From: Oegoconia quadripuncta
Lineage: Eukaryota > Arthropoda > Insecta > Lepidoptera > Autostichidae
Length of the DNA stretch: 64,000 nt
NCBI GenBank assembly: GCA_949316235.1
Contig: OX438742.1
Coordinates: 30,882,853-30,946,852 of the forward strand
Reading direction: 5' to 3'
Shown: positions 21,748 to 34,640 of the stretch, piece by piece
How positions within the stretch are numbered: position 1 is the first letter of the stretch
How the letters are laid out: each line of letters starts with the position of its first letter
Notes under the pieces: model-generated
What the model was told of the DNA's origin: nothing
The model's input: only the letters and a program-made list of their open reading frames with translations
The model's database searches: none
Program-made: the position numbers and the translations under genes

Positions 21748-23282
21748 GTGCGGTGTTTGACCCTGTCAGCGGCTTAACCGTAGTTATATGTGTATTAAAG
21801 AAAATCTGGTAGCTAATCCTGCAAAACGTCAGTACATGGGAACATACGTAATCGACCCAAAAAGGTTCATTCTCTTATGAGTATACCACACTCGATCAAA
21901 TCTAAGTGCCACTGTATTGGTGCGAGTGTCTGCATGTTACTCGCGTAGCAAACTTTATAAAAGTTACTAGGGGTCGTCGCATATGTCGCTCAGCTACAAA
22001 ATTTTGGTTGATCATGCATTTGAAATACCTACTACTGCGCATAAGTAATATCGAAAGTAATAAAAAGCCAAATGAGAAAATAATATAATGTAATTTTCAC
22101 AGGAATCAAATCCTGGACCTCACGTTCTTTCGTGCTCAGGATATCACGAATCAATTTGCCTCGAGGCACATACGCTCTTATTTTAGGAATTGTAAGGAAT
22201 TTAACAAAATATAGTATAAAATTGGCGACGCCTTTGGCACTAAAAGAAGAAAAAAGGGCAAGAAATGGGAATATATTTTAAACCGTGAACTTACGATGCA
22301 CATTCCTGGTTGTTTATTTGTTTGCCTTTGTTAGGTTTTATTTCGGTTTAGTTGGCAATTATTGTAATGACTATTTCGTGAGAAAATATTTATTTTAATT
22401 TCACATTACCCATTAAAAGGTACACGTAGACGTAATAAACTCAGTGAGCATTATCTGCCGATTGCGTCAATACTTTGCGTGACAGGTAGCAATCAAACGC
22501 ACGACCTATGTGTCGAACTAGGTGTATTGTCAACATAGCATAACGCAATTTGCTAGTACCTATGAGTAACTCGAGGATTGTCTAAAGAACACAGTGAGAA
22601 CTCTATTGCAATGCATTGAATTTTGTGTCTGTCTAACACACTGCTATTTAATTTGAGAATAAAATTTGTGATAGAACATAAGTAGGATAAAATTTTATGT
22701 TATATCATTATCGTATGTTGCCCCGGCCACTCGTTATTGGGGGTGGTAGAGCTGTCTTCTTAAATATTATGTGTATTGATTCATAAACAGCAGTTATTAT
22801 AGATGGGTATTTGAATATAAGAAAAACTTTCCTGTACTGGCCCTGAGACCTCATTAAAATACATAAATATTAAGTTTGTATGTATATAATATGTGTTTGT
22901 AGGTATGTGCACATCCAGGTTCAGCTCAAACAATTTAGATTTTATTGAACACCTTTATATTTAAGGCAAGTACTAATCGTATTGATTACTAATCTTATGG
23001 AGCACGTTTGAGTGCACAAGAAATGATTTTTAAGTAAAGTTAACGTTCTCATAATATTAAGATGATCACTATAGCGGTAAAGACAAGCCAGATACCTACA
23101 GACATAGGCCATTTTAGAACTAAGTACCTAGATACTTTTATAAGTTATTCGCATTAGCAGAGAACTAATTTCAGCACTAAATACATGACAAAATAAGGAA
23201 AAACAATTCGCAAAGGCACTTAATAGAAAATTAATAATGTCATCTACATATATTCGTTACATCACTTAAGCTACGTTTTAAG
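21748..23282. other. Intron / possible internal promoter flank
   Basis: If 21704-21747 is a first coding exon, its promoter would lie here on the minus strand. No TATA box or strong initiator could be assigned with confidence. Confidence 0.25.
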
Positions 23283-23289
23283 TTGAGGG

Positions 23290-24559
23290 CCCCCCACATT
23301 AGCGTTTGTCGAGCATCAGTATTGTCAGCGTTGGGGGGCGATTCTCACGCAATAGACATTATGTCGTATTCGACATATCTCGAAATAAAATGGCGAATGT
23401 CGAATGAAACAGAATTTTCGTATTCTCAAAATGTCACGTTAGAGAATTGTCTATTCCCAGCGCTCGACTTACAACGAGTGGTAAATATCAGTCGACATTG
23501 GATCTCTAATCGTCAAATCGTAGGTATCGTAGTGACATTTCTTTCTGCCAGTTTGGTATTGGAAAAGTGTTTGTGTTTTTGTGTGATTTATCGTCTAAGT
23601 GCCATTTATTTAGCTCTTAAATCGACAAATTCGACAATGTTAGGTGACGAAGTAATAGGAGTTGACAATTTTATATCTTCATTTATTGGTGATGTCGTAG
23701 AAGAAGCTCGAATCTTGGCAGAGTTTCCTCGTAGACAACGCCTATGGCGCCAAGACCCGTATGAAATGCGGGATAATGCTTTTAAAAAAAAATTCCGATT
23801 GTCGAAGGACCATCGAAGGACTTGGTTATGTCAGATTGACACTTGCTTGAGTTACGTTTTACGCGGATTTGTTTAACAAACCAGTCATTCTGTGGAATCT
23901 TTTTCGTTAGATTTCAATAATAAAGCAATACCTTGTAGTTTATTTATACTCTGAAATGAAGTCGGTTAAGTCTTATATTTCAGAACCTATTATAAGGCTG
24001 GATTCGTTGATCTCGATTACGACTAAACACAATCGATAAAACGGAACGTAACTTAGATCGATATCCCAATAGTTCGTGACATGTTATCTCTAGCGACCGC
24101 GAGAATACGTTTCTTTCGTATCATAGACATTTTTGTGACAATTTTAATCGACATTCCACGATTAGACATTATCTCGAATTAGAGATATCTCGCATGAACT
24201 GAGAATCGGCTCCCTGAGCGCCTGCCGAATATTGCGTTGGAGTCGTGCAGGCGTTTGCAGTTCATTAGTGCCAAAAAATCAGAATTTGTGCTCCAGTAGT
24301 AACAGATATTTCATTTCAAAGGTGGTTCTTCTGGCTCATCAACCGGATCGATTTCTGTCGAGCGACAACGAAGCATACTGGATCTATTTCACTTTGACAT
24401 AGAAAAACACCAATTGAGCACTAATTATTGATCCTGTTGAGGTCACGGACACGATTGCTTTGTGCATTGTACATATTGATATAGAAAACCTGCGCTAAAC
24501 GCGAACCTGTCGGCAGGCGCTTAGCGTTGACAAAAAGCTGACGCTCCACAAATGTTAGT
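23290..24559. mobile_element. Older MITE interrupted by a PIF/Harbinger relic
   Basis: The right TIR (about 24505-24559) read on the minus strand gives GTGGAGCGTCAGC…GTCAACGCTAAGCGCCTGCC. The left TIR gives GTCGAGCATCAG…GTCAGCGTT (23308-23332), then breaks, and resumes at 24215 as TGAGCGCCTGCCGA. So the left TIR is split by an 882-bp insertion, and the original MITE was about 390 bp. Confidence 0.7.
23333..24214 (+). mobile_element. PIF/Harbinger-like element, transposase N terminus only
   Basis: TIRs are 23333-23347 (GGGGGGCGATTCTCA) and 24200-24214 (complement GGGAGCCGATTCTCA), 13 of 15 matching, with further inverted similarity inward (gacatatctcg blocks). An open frame runs to 23876 and includes AEFPRRQRLWRQDPYEMRDN followed by AFKKKFRLSKD, typical of the N-terminal region of PIF/Harbinger transposases. 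The DDE catalytic core is missing, so the element is internally deleted and non-autonomous. No clear 3-bp target duplication was seen. Confidence 0.7.
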
Positions 24560-24854
24560 CTGTCGATAAATGCCCTGATGATTGGTGCGTATGTTTAAGT
24601 GTGTGATAATAGGGTAGTTTTTCCATAGTTTTACATAATTATTTTTTAAATTGTACGACTTATTCAATTTTAAAATATCTTTACTATAATTGTAATAATT
24701 TTTGTATTACTTTTAATATTGATGACAGGCTGTGTGACTTGTAATTTTAAAATGTGTCTGAAAGTTTACGCGCTTCCATTGTTGTATTCTGTATGTTATC
24801 CACCGAACATGGATGTTTCCTCAACATTACCGTCTCAATGTTTAGCATTAGAAG

Positions 24855-25789
24855 AAAGTAACCAAACATGGAATAGTATCCCTAATTTGGAATACCGGCA
24901 TTTCGTGTAAACCAAGACTTCTAGACGTAATAATTAATAATCGTTTATGTCTATCTATCCCTATAAACGCGTACAAGATTGGACGTGTCAGTCCAGCGAG
25001 TGCCTTGCCCATGGTGAGACAGTTTTGTTTAATTGATGTCAGAAAACTTATTCAGGTACGTAAATGTGAAGTATTTTTCGTAATATAATAGCAAATATTA
25101 TTATATTTATTGCCTCTATGTATTGTATAAATGTTTGTTTGATAGTTTTGAGGCATTTTATTGCAATATTTAATTGAAATTTAAAAATACGAATATAAGT
25201 TTAAAATATTTAGCAATCCCAAATATGGACAGTTCATGGGGTCCAAATATGGACGATCCCACCCAACTAAGTATTTTTATTTTGATCTTGTTTTATTAGA
25301 ATGGCGGCTATCACAACAAAAGCAAAAAGAAAAGAATGGAATACAGATTATATGGCAGAGGCTATAAAAATGATTAAGAGATAAAAAAATAGTTCATATA
25401 AAAATCACTTCGATGTACCGCGATCTACTTGGTTTCGCTTATGCAAGAAAAACTGCCTCCAGAAGAAGCTGCAACCACTACATTAGGAAGAACTACTTCC
25501 TTTTTATATTTGACTAATAAAGTTCATAGAGATACTCATAGAAGGTTGATTTTTGATAGTTTCTATAGTGATCCATATTTGGGGTACCTATTCCATTATT
25601 AGATACCTTTATGTTGATTTTGATTTTGCGAATGTACAATACTTATAATTAATAAATATAGAACAAGACTGTTACTATTTAGAGCGCAAATATATGATTG
25701 TTTATAATTAGGAATAAAAGTTATTGATTTCTTTAATATGTTTTATTTATGCCTAAAAAACAAAACGGTATTCCATATTTGGTTACTTT
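24855..25789 (+). mobile_element. pogo-like element with iterated terminal motif
   Basis: Inverted ends AAAGTAACCAAACATGGAAT (24855) and the complement of 25769-25789, one mismatch over 21 bp. Inside, ATG at 25302 encodes MAAITTKAKRKEWNTDYMAE, then AIKMIKR, stop, and in the same frame FDVPRSTWFRLCKKN. This is the N-terminal HTH (CENP-B/Psq type) of pogo-family transposases with a nonsense mutation. The DDE domain is absent. A CCAAATATGGA-like motif recurs near both ends. Confidence 0.7.
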
Positions 25790-28700
25790 ACAATTAAAAC
25801 TAGTTAGTTTGATTAATTTTTTAGCACTTTCTTATTGCTTGGACTTACGTTGTTGTAACGAAAGTGTTGAATAATGCCGTTTTTTCTAAAAAAGGATATT
25901 GTCTGGCTGTCAGTCAAAATAAAGATATAGACCTGGCTATAGAAAAGTTCCTTGTTTCTTTATAGAAAGCATTCAATAAAAAGTTCGTATAATGGTTTTA
26001 GTTCAGAAAAATACGTTTTAACTAAAAATGGTCTTGCATTGTAGGACATCTTACACACATTGAAGACACCTACATAACTTTACGTGTATATTATATTTAT
26101 CATTGAAAACATTAACGATTCCACGATAATGTGATGTTCAGAAACGTGAGATTTTCAATATATTCTCTTGCAGTAACAGTAACTCCTATCTATTACATTT
26201 GAATAGGTAAAACTTAGTAATGCCGGGTTAAAGCAATCGAAGTCCAAAAATACACAATTGTGTTGTTTAATACTTTACTAAATTTGAAATAGTTGGTTAC
26301 AGGTAGGCACCCTTATCATTTCCGCTTGTGTATCTATAAGTCTACAAAGTCACGAGTAAAACATTGGCTTTCCAACCACTCCCACTGTGGTTTGACTTTA
26401 ATTGGAAAAAACAGCTTAGAAACTGGCTACGCAGGAAGCTATGGGAAGACACCCAAGTTTTTGCTCGCGGTGAAGTTCTGTCTCCTTTTCTACACACACA
26501 TAAGTTATCGCGTGTAGAATGTTTGGCTTAGCATCAGGATATTACTACTATGGCTATTCACTAGGAATACATCCATTGGACAACCTACTATAATCCGGGA
26601 GCATTCGTAAACTTCAGTGTTTGATGGTTTTAGTGTCGATAATGCCATCCAAGCAAGTTTTTAACGGAACTGACATGAACTAATCAATACGTAATTGAAA
26701 GAACAACGGAACAAATTATATTCATGCATCTTACATCATCATGAGGGGCAAGAAGAATGAGAATAATTTGCTCAATTAGAGGTTCACACCATGAAATATT
26801 ATTACGACTTTTTACAATGTTACCAGCTACCTTTATACACAGTAGGTAACAATACTAAAATAGAGCCTTAGGATTCAACCGATCACAATTTATGACATAA
26901 AATGTGTTCTTACGAAAAGGTTCTACGAAATGTATACCACGTTTCAGATTCTTACTACCACAAATGGTAGGCTTACTATATATATTCGTTATTTGGTCAT
27001 GTTGTAATTCAGAACACAGTAAACTGTCATGCTTGTTTGACATGGCTAAATTAAGAATATAGGCTAGTGGCCGAGCATAAATTAGTGGCGGTGCTGTATC
27101 AATTGAAATTCGAGAGCTAGATATAAGACAGATATCATCTGATAAAGCCAAAAACAAGAGCATGATAAAACTGATAAACAATTTATATTATAGTATGTAA
27201 GTACATATCTATTCAATGGCAAATCGATTTTTGGAATGGGCTCAGGGCATGGATAAACATAACATATGTAGGTACCTATACGAGTATAAGACGTAGTATA
27301 TAGTAAGATGCTGATGTAGAAGCTATCGTTTACGATTATTGTCATGTTTTCTTGAGTTTGAGCACTGTACCTACGTGTAGTGATTTCGAATAGGTAACTA
27401 ATTTAATATGGGTAGTATCGCGTATAAACTGATCCTGCGGAGTTGCTTGAAGCAGACTCATAGAGGAGACAGGTTGTAATGCGATATTCTTACATAGCTA
27501 TTTATTTTGGTATCTACTACTGGTTCTTACTTAACACTTCTAATAAATGCTAAATTTGTATCTACACGCATGTTTTACAATATGTAGGTTACACTGTGTA
27601 TCTGCTTGTATTATATCTGCGTCATTACGTCAGCCGTTTTTTTCTGTAAAAAATTTCTCAAATCTTCATAACTTCCAGTATCATTCAAATATTCCTAAAC
27701 AGAGTTATAAGTAACTATTATATCTAACCGGATTCATCAATATTTCCTGGATAAGGTAATTGACTGGCTCAAAATGAGGCCTAATCCTATACGTTCCATT
27801 TTGGAACAATTCTATGACACAAGCTCAGTACCCAAACTAATAAATATTGACGAATCCATCCAGAGATGTGATAAATGTGATGTTTATCTCATTTCTATGT
27901 AGGCGTTTAAAAAAACGCCCAAGGTTATGAAGATATCAAACGATTTACGATATATTATGACACGTACAAAGTAATAATACCTAGGCGAATTTTTTTAAAC
28001 AATATTATTACCTATTTTTTACTAAATTTGGTACATTAAGTACATGCAACAACATTGTACAAGTGCCTATAGAGAGAGGATTTCTTAATCGGCACTTAAG
28101 GTCATTATTGGTTGAAATAAAAATTATACTCAACTGACTCAACCTTACGCCATGAAGAAACATACCAACCTACGCTACACACATGTTCTGAACATTACAA
28201 TGAAAAGGGATCATTCGTCAAATAAAACCCACGCAGATGGGATACGATTATGGTTCTTTATACTTACATGGTTTGTTCACAATTTCGAAACGACATGACA
28301 ATGTATTAACAAGAAATCGCGGGGGAACTGCTGTAACATAGGACTAGTGCCTACGACTTCGTTTGGGTACATGGTGATCCATTATTGGTCAACGATGTCA
28401 GAAGTCTGAAACTATGCGAAATAGACGTGTTCTGAGGAAACAAGTCTCGTGGATTTTAGAGGTAAGTAAAACTGCACACAGACTTTTTTTTTAACTCGTA
28501 TAATGACAGAGAAAATGTGTTAGATTTCGTGATCTTATAATAATTTAAGAAAGTGATTATTAGAAAGATTTTTACTTTAACAACCTTTTCGATTGGTAGT
28601 GCACAGTCTGTGGTACTGTTACAGGTGATTTTTTAGGCAAACTACTTTTCAATAATCCATGAATGCAGTTTATCTTATCTCTATAATCAACTAATATTAT

Positions 28701-30227
28701 AAATGCAAAAATTCGTGTGTGTGTGTGTGTATGTCACGCCTTTATCCTATGCAAAATTTTTTGATGAACCGATTTTGATTAAATGTTCCACGCGACCGAA
28801 GTCGCAGGCAATATCAAGTAGTTAACAGTTTGTAGATCAAAGTCCCTGGTTTGTTATATAACTACATTGCAGTATTAATCCCACTCACTTTTTATAGAAA
28901 TTAGCAATTTTTCACAATTTCATTTAGTTATCAGAACAAATAAATAACATGGAACTTCATAAAAATACTTCGATTGAAAAAGAAAATAGACTCAATCTCA
29001 TCAACTGAGATAATAAATCTACATGGGTTCATAATGTCCTAGGAAATTAAATAAACAACAACATTGCACAAGGAAGTATTAATAATTCTAAAAGATGATT
29101 GATGTAACTCGTCAATGCATCAATCAAACCTATACATAATGCATATACGCGATAAGCCCACGCAAACGTCTTCAGTACTGTTTATGGGGTGTGAAGGTCG
29201 TATTTAATGCGTCAGCTAATTGTGGATTTCACACAAACCACAATCTAGGTTAAAAGCATATTTGACTCTACGAAAGAAATTTGCCCACCTTGTCGAAGCA
29301 ACCGTCATAATTTAATTAAAGCCGTCAATTGCAAGTGCACCAACCATCGACAACTATTTATGGCGTACTCTTGCCTGCGTATAACAGATGTATATTTTTC
29401 CATTAGTTTATTCACAGAGTAACGTCTGTTACCTAATATTAGTGCCTACGACTTCGTTTGGGTACCGGCAGTGAACGGTAGATCCATTTTTAAACGACTT
29501 TAAAAAAGGAGGAGGTTCTGTATTCGGGGCGTATTTTTAAAAAAATAATGACATTATGTAAAAGCCAATAACTGCAAAACACGAGAAAAACTCTAAGCAG
29601 CGTGCTCAAGCAAGTTGGCTGCATATGGAACCACATATAGGGTCTTCTATACCCCAGCTTAAATCAATTGAGTTATTTAGTTGTATTTTTTAATATACTT
29701 ATAACAGTAGTCGGATATTTATAACACTGTGACACTCCCGGGATCAGTCAAATCCGACGATACCTTATATTTTTTTTAATGTACGAATATTAATTTTTCG
29801 ATACAAATGGCAAAGTCACAAGTTTTTAAAGTATAATTTATTTACTACAATGTATCGAAACAAGAATATGCCGAAATCGGAATATGTCCAAACAGGAATC
29901 AGTAACAAGAATATCCAATCAGGAATACGACGAAAAAGGCATCAATCCTACGAGTGAGGCGGGCTGCTGCCCTTAATTATGTCGTTCTTCTTTTCTCATT
30001 GGTCATGTTAAGATTGTCCCGGGAGTCGGGGGTGACCGGAATTCATAGAATAGCTTAAGTAGGTATTCCGTGGAAGGGACTATGGCAGCCGAGGGCAAAT
30101 TACTAGTACCTGCTAATTAACTACCTTTTCTTATTTATCTTCTAATGATAAATTAAGCTTCTTTATTATTATTTAAAACCTTACAAATATCGTTTGTTTA
30201 AAGAAAGCTGCAAAATTTGTGAAGTAT
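25790..30227. other. Intron; small repeat fragments only
   Basis: 28690-28830 has the ACTAATATTATAAATGCAAA phrase, a TG run and GAACCGATTTTGAT, a typical decayed lepidopteran non-LTR/SINE 3' end. The phrase GTGCCTACGACTTCGTTTGG occurs twice, at 28349 and 29442. A 108-codon open frame at 26855-27181 (minus) has a hydrophobic start (MFISFIMLLFLALSDD) but no other support. Otherwise unrecognised. Confidence 0.4.
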
Positions 30228-30235
30228 GTGATACC

Positions 30236-30295
30236 CAGTGGCGTGCACAATGTTTTGTCACAGGATAGGCTGCCTGTATGGAGGGCACGCCACTG
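30236..30295. mobile_element. 60-bp micro-MITE with hAT-like signature
   Basis: Perfect 11-bp TIRs CAGTGGCGTGC and GCACGCCACTG, flanked by 8-bp near-identical direct repeats GTGATACC (30228-30235) and GTGATACT (30296-30303). An 8-bp target duplication and CAGTGGCG-type ends point to the hAT superfamily. Confidence 0.75.
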
Positions 30296-31679
30296 GTGAT
30301 ACTTATTGTGATTTCTATTGTTTTTCCCTCCCATTGCCTTTGAAATGCAGAGTAAATGTTTGTGAAATGAAATAATTTTATATGCTCCGAGAAGCTAAAT
30401 GATTTTTTGAACAATATTTATAGGTATTGACGCTTGGTGGCACAAGCCTTTTTTAGGAAAATGGTATAATTATGATGTGTATAATTATGGCTATTCATGA
30501 TTTAGTCACGTATGTAAGGGGAAATCCTCTCCCTTAGTATGGCTTGCCAGTGCCAATAATAAAAGGGAGACGCTTCAATAGAGACTATGCAGCGGAAGTC
30601 CATCGGATCTAGATACCTCGCAAACAGTATCCAAAGCCTCGCGGTAGACTAGAGTAATGTATTCAATAGAATTCATCAGAGTGTTGACAATGCTTTGGAA
30701 GTAATTGGTTTTGATTTAAAGCGATGAGACGGGAAAAACGGTTCTCAATGAACTCACTTCGGCAACAACAATTATTCGGAAAGGCAAGTGGACTATAATT
30801 ATTCTACCAACATACATAGAATAGTATAATTAAACTAACATATTATCGTTCCTTAGCTTGGCTGTCCTCGTGGAGAAGATGATTATAAAATAATTTACGA
30901 TATGTAGGTATAAGATTTCATGATTTAGAAACTGGAATTAACTTGATATAGGCATACTATTTTATTACAAAAACTGTATACCTACTAGCATTGTATTAGG
31001 TATAGAACTTCTCTCAGTCATGGTGTGTTCATCAGATTTGAGGATGTTTTTGCATAAAAAGACATACGTAAATCTCTGCACAATGACGTTAGTCTCATAC
31101 AGATTCGTAAATTTTTAGTAACGTTATAGTGTAGAGAATTTTGAAACATAACTTGTTATCGCACAAATGACAGTATCTCTACATACCCTGCTATACCAAA
31201 GAGGGTAATGCTCTCGTGAAAGTGGCGTGTCCTATGTTATCTATCAGGCATCACAATTACAGAGCTGCACAGTGCACACCCCCGGAGCACAGGCGTAATG
31301 ATAGTGTTTGCTTAGAAAGTGATCTCGGTACGTATTTGAGATAGAATTTTTGCTGGTACTCATAGGTAATGACGAGGCCTGCTTTGATATCACATAAATA
31401 AGATAAATGATTGATCAGTTTATAAATATTAACGGGCAAGAACTATCTTATTGAATCACACGAAAAAAAGGAAAAGCTATAATTGACAAACGTTTTAAAT
31501 TGACTTAATTAATGAATTATTTGCGTAAAACCCGCAAAACTAAGTTTATATCGTGATAATTTCACATACACTTAGAAATTTATGATTTTCATATTTCTTT
31601 CTTAATTGGGGTGTTAGAACTTCATTCATGCAGGTTCTAACCAGAGCGGTCAGAATGGGAATATGCGTAACGCATAAAT

Positions 31680-31730
31680 CTAACCTAGGCCCATGTTCAG
31701 TTGACGTCTTGTGGCTGATGATGATGAAAC
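31680..31730 (+). repeat. Non-LTR ORF2 3' end fragment
   Basis: GGCCCATGTTCAGTTGACGT followed by CTTGTGGCTGATGATGATGA is the frequent end of lepidopteran non-LTR ORF2 and 3' tail. Short. Confidence 0.5.
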
Positions 31731-32338
31731 CTTATTAATAAAAATAATTTCAACTTGATACCTCTTATCTAGCCGTTCCAAGAAAGAGAATCTTGACGGA
31801 CAGATAGATAGACAAACGGACGTGTGACAACACAGTGATCCTATAAGGGCACCGTTTTCACCTTTTGAGGTACGGATTCGTAAAAATAGACAATTACAAT
31901 CAAGCCTTTCTCATTAAGAATCAAGCTCCAGTCGGTGCAGCTCTTCCCGTTTTTCTCTCTCCTGTCATTGATTTGAAGTCTTTTTACGACACCACATAGC
32001 AACAAATATAGGCTATATTAGGCCTCAGCGGACTAGCCCTAACAGTTGCTAAATTAAAACATTTTAATTGTCATTTAAGTAGTTAGCAATTTACTCCAAC
32101 GCATTAGGTATAATTGAAATTACCACTGTCACTGTGTAGCTCTTGGCCATCATTGTGTTTTGTACTTCGTGAATACAAATAAACAAAAGTATAGGTATTT
32201 TCCCCCTGAGCGACGAAACCGATCACGTCGGAGGAAGGTAGACATGTAGTTAGTCCGTCAATTGTAATCGTTTACAATTGTAGCTGCGCTTTCTAGAATC
32301 ACAGTAATTATTTGAACCCATCTTGTAGAATAGAGAAA

Positions 32339-32408
32339 GTTGTACTTTAGGTTCAAGCTTAACTTTTAGGGCATTCCCTAAAAGTTAAGCTTGAACCTAA
32401 AGTACAAC
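32339..32408. repeat. Perfect 33-bp stem hairpin with CATT loop
   Basis: Arms 32339-32371 and 32376-32408 are exact reverse complements; the left arm begins GTTGTACTTTAGGTTCAAGC. The loop is CATT. It is followed 2 bp later by a second, smaller hairpin with the same loop. Confidence 0.95.
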
Positions 32409-32410
32409 AA

Positions 32411-32432
32411 GTTACGCTACATTTAGCGTAAC
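32411..32432. repeat. Second hairpin, 9-bp stem, CATT loop
   Basis: GTTACGCTA, CATT, TAGCGTAAC; immediately beside the 33-bp-stem hairpin. Confidence 0.9.
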
Positions 32433-33224
32433 CGCACATTTAAATTGAAATGTTGAATAATATTACATATATAGGTACCTAAATGTAAAACAATAAAAGA
32501 ATGATTCTTGCAATAATCTTGCAACACAAAAAGTAGAGTACGTTGCAAACTTGCTGCAGTTTTCACGAATTAAAGGATTAAGTCTCATTACTGCCAGCGT
32601 CACTGGTGTGATGTGAAAAAAAACCTACGATCGCCAACGCGCCTCGCCAGCATGTGGCGTTTAGGGCAAATCCTTTTATAGGATACGATGAAAATTACAT
32701 CGTCACAGATGCGATAGGGATATAGCACAAGAGATGTATTCACAGTCACTTCCAAGTAAATGGAGATATTTATTTAGGATTCGCGTAAACAAGAAACGTC
32801 ATATCTAAGAAATATGATACGGAATATGCCTACTTCTCTATATATAATTTGCTAGCTGGTTATGACGATGATGAATTTATAAAATGCAATTACCATACAA
32901 CAGTTGCAAAACTGCCATTCTAAGGAAGACCTATTACAGATTTAATACCCCGAGCCATCACTGTAGCCTTTCACAAAATAGATTCACAGCTCTTATTACG
33001 TTAGTGTAAAGATCAATCTACTAACACTTAACAACTGATCCACTTTTGTAATGAGATCTAACTTGTCATTCGTAATATTTATATACAAAGATCTTTTTAG
33101 TTTGGTCATTATCAGTTTAGTGAAACGTGATTGATAACGTAATCTATTTCATCTGATTCAGAGCGACAATCCATTTCACAACCGAAATTGAAACAAGTGT
33201 AAATCTCGAGTTTGAGATAACAAA

Positions 33225-33565
33225 CTTGGTTGCATAAATTGCGTGCTGGGTGGATATGGACCACAATCCACCGTACGGGCAGTGCGGATTTGGAATTTGT
33301 GTCATATTGGCAGCCATCCGACAGCCAATGCTTTCAACTGCCGCCGTCAGTCGCTAACTTGGCTAAACAATTGTGCTCAATTGGAAACAGCTGGACCGAT
33401 TGTTTAACCCTTTGCCCCGACGTAGACACAATTGAAGATCAACTTTTTGCGGTCACCGGTGACGCTCAAAGGCTTAATCCGCTTTCCGAAGCACGGGAAC
33501 TTTTATGACAATTCCATTTCGTGATAACCCATCCAAGGACTGCCTGCGCCAAACGTTGGTTAACG
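33225..33565 (-). mobile_element. 5S-derived SINE, divergent body
   Basis: On the minus strand the head reads GTTAACCAACGTTTGGCGCA, then CAGTCCTTGGATGGGTTATC, a 5S rRNA 3'-half match. The body is different from the other two full copies: it runs CCGTGCTTCGGAAAGCGGAT, then GCGGCAGTTGAAAGCA and a tail rich in CCACCC. It therefore represents another subfamily using the same head. Confidence 0.65.
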
Positions 33566-34249
33566 ATTGACACGAGTCCTAAATTAAGGCACAATTTAAA
33601 ATAAATATAAAAATAAAGAGAAAACCTTCGAAAAACTATGATGTTATCGAAAAACTGCGATGTTATTGACAATCACCTTGATCGTGAATAATCAGTAGGA
33701 TAGGTTCACACATATTTACATACATTTTATATTGTCACATAGAAGGAGGTGGTGTATTAATGGCCAAAGGGACAAGTGCAAGTTACGTTTTTCGCAACTA
33801 AATCTAGCTATACTATCTATTATATTATATAAGTTCAGAAAGCAATCCGAGACAAATGAAATGATATGTATCATGCCGCGTGACCCCATTGTGGCTGACA
33901 GTTGAGATCTGTCTAACGGTAGGGTGACAAACCAACCGGGACGGTTACCTCGGTAACAATTAAAGGACGGTGTGGTTTCGGCACTGTCGCAATAAAAGGA
34001 CATTATATTGATATTTTATGGCGCACCCGAACACTTAAAAGATTATCTCTATTTAGGTAAATGCTACCGTCATCGTCCCCGAGAGGCCTATGCACTTTTT
34101 GAAATATAGACGTTGCCAGTTCAAGTAAGCTACGTATGTACGTAGGTAAATGTTGGTAACTACAAAATTAGACCCAGATTGATTTTGAACGCTTATCTAT
34201 TCCATATTATTTATTTATACTATAGGTATTCTATGGCATTGACGCTATT

Positions 34250-34640
34250 CTTTATTGCACCAGAACATTTCACATGACAGAGTACATACGACAGGTCATT
34301 TACAAGGGTGGACTTGTCTTTATAACAGATCGTTTCCAGCAAAACTAAGTTGTTTGCAAACGAAAACAATACTCCTACGATATAATTGGTGGCGACGACC
34401 GATTGGTGTAGTGGATAGTCACCCTATCAGCGAAACCAACGGTTGCGGATTCGAATCCCGCGAGGGGTAAATGTTTGTATGATGAATACGAACATTTATT
34501 CCAGAGTCTTGGATGTTTATATAAATATTTATGTATGTTTATCCGTTATTTAGTATCCATAGTACAAGCTTTGCTTAGTTTGGGACTAGATGATTGGTGT
34601 AAGTGTCCGAAATATTTATTTATTTATTTATAATAATAAA
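34250..34640 (+). mobile_element. tRNA-derived SINE (family A) with upstream fragment
   Basis: 34397-34470 is tRNA-like: an A-box-like TGGTGTAGTGGATAGT and a B box GGATTCGAATCCC. It is followed by the family tail ATGTTTGTATGATGAATAC and the ACTAGATGATTGGTG block, ending in a TATTTATTTATTTA run. The body shared with copies at 39.4, 41.0 and 63.3 kb shows this is a SINE, not a tRNA gene. A TTCTTTATTGCACC fragment precedes it at 34245, also seen at 39275. Confidence 0.75.

Noticed and set aside
24719..24910. 63-codon plus-strand frame
   Set aside because: It runs into the left end of the pogo-like element; no coding signature.
26855..27181. 108-codon minus-strand frame with a hydrophobic start
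   Set aside because: No recognised domain, no promoter or splice context; an open frame of this length can arise by chance in 64 kb.
34397..34470. tRNA gene
   Set aside because: A and B boxes are present, but the body shared with several dispersed copies shows a tRNA-derived SINE. The same holds for 41.0, 58.6, 60.6 and 63.4 kb.
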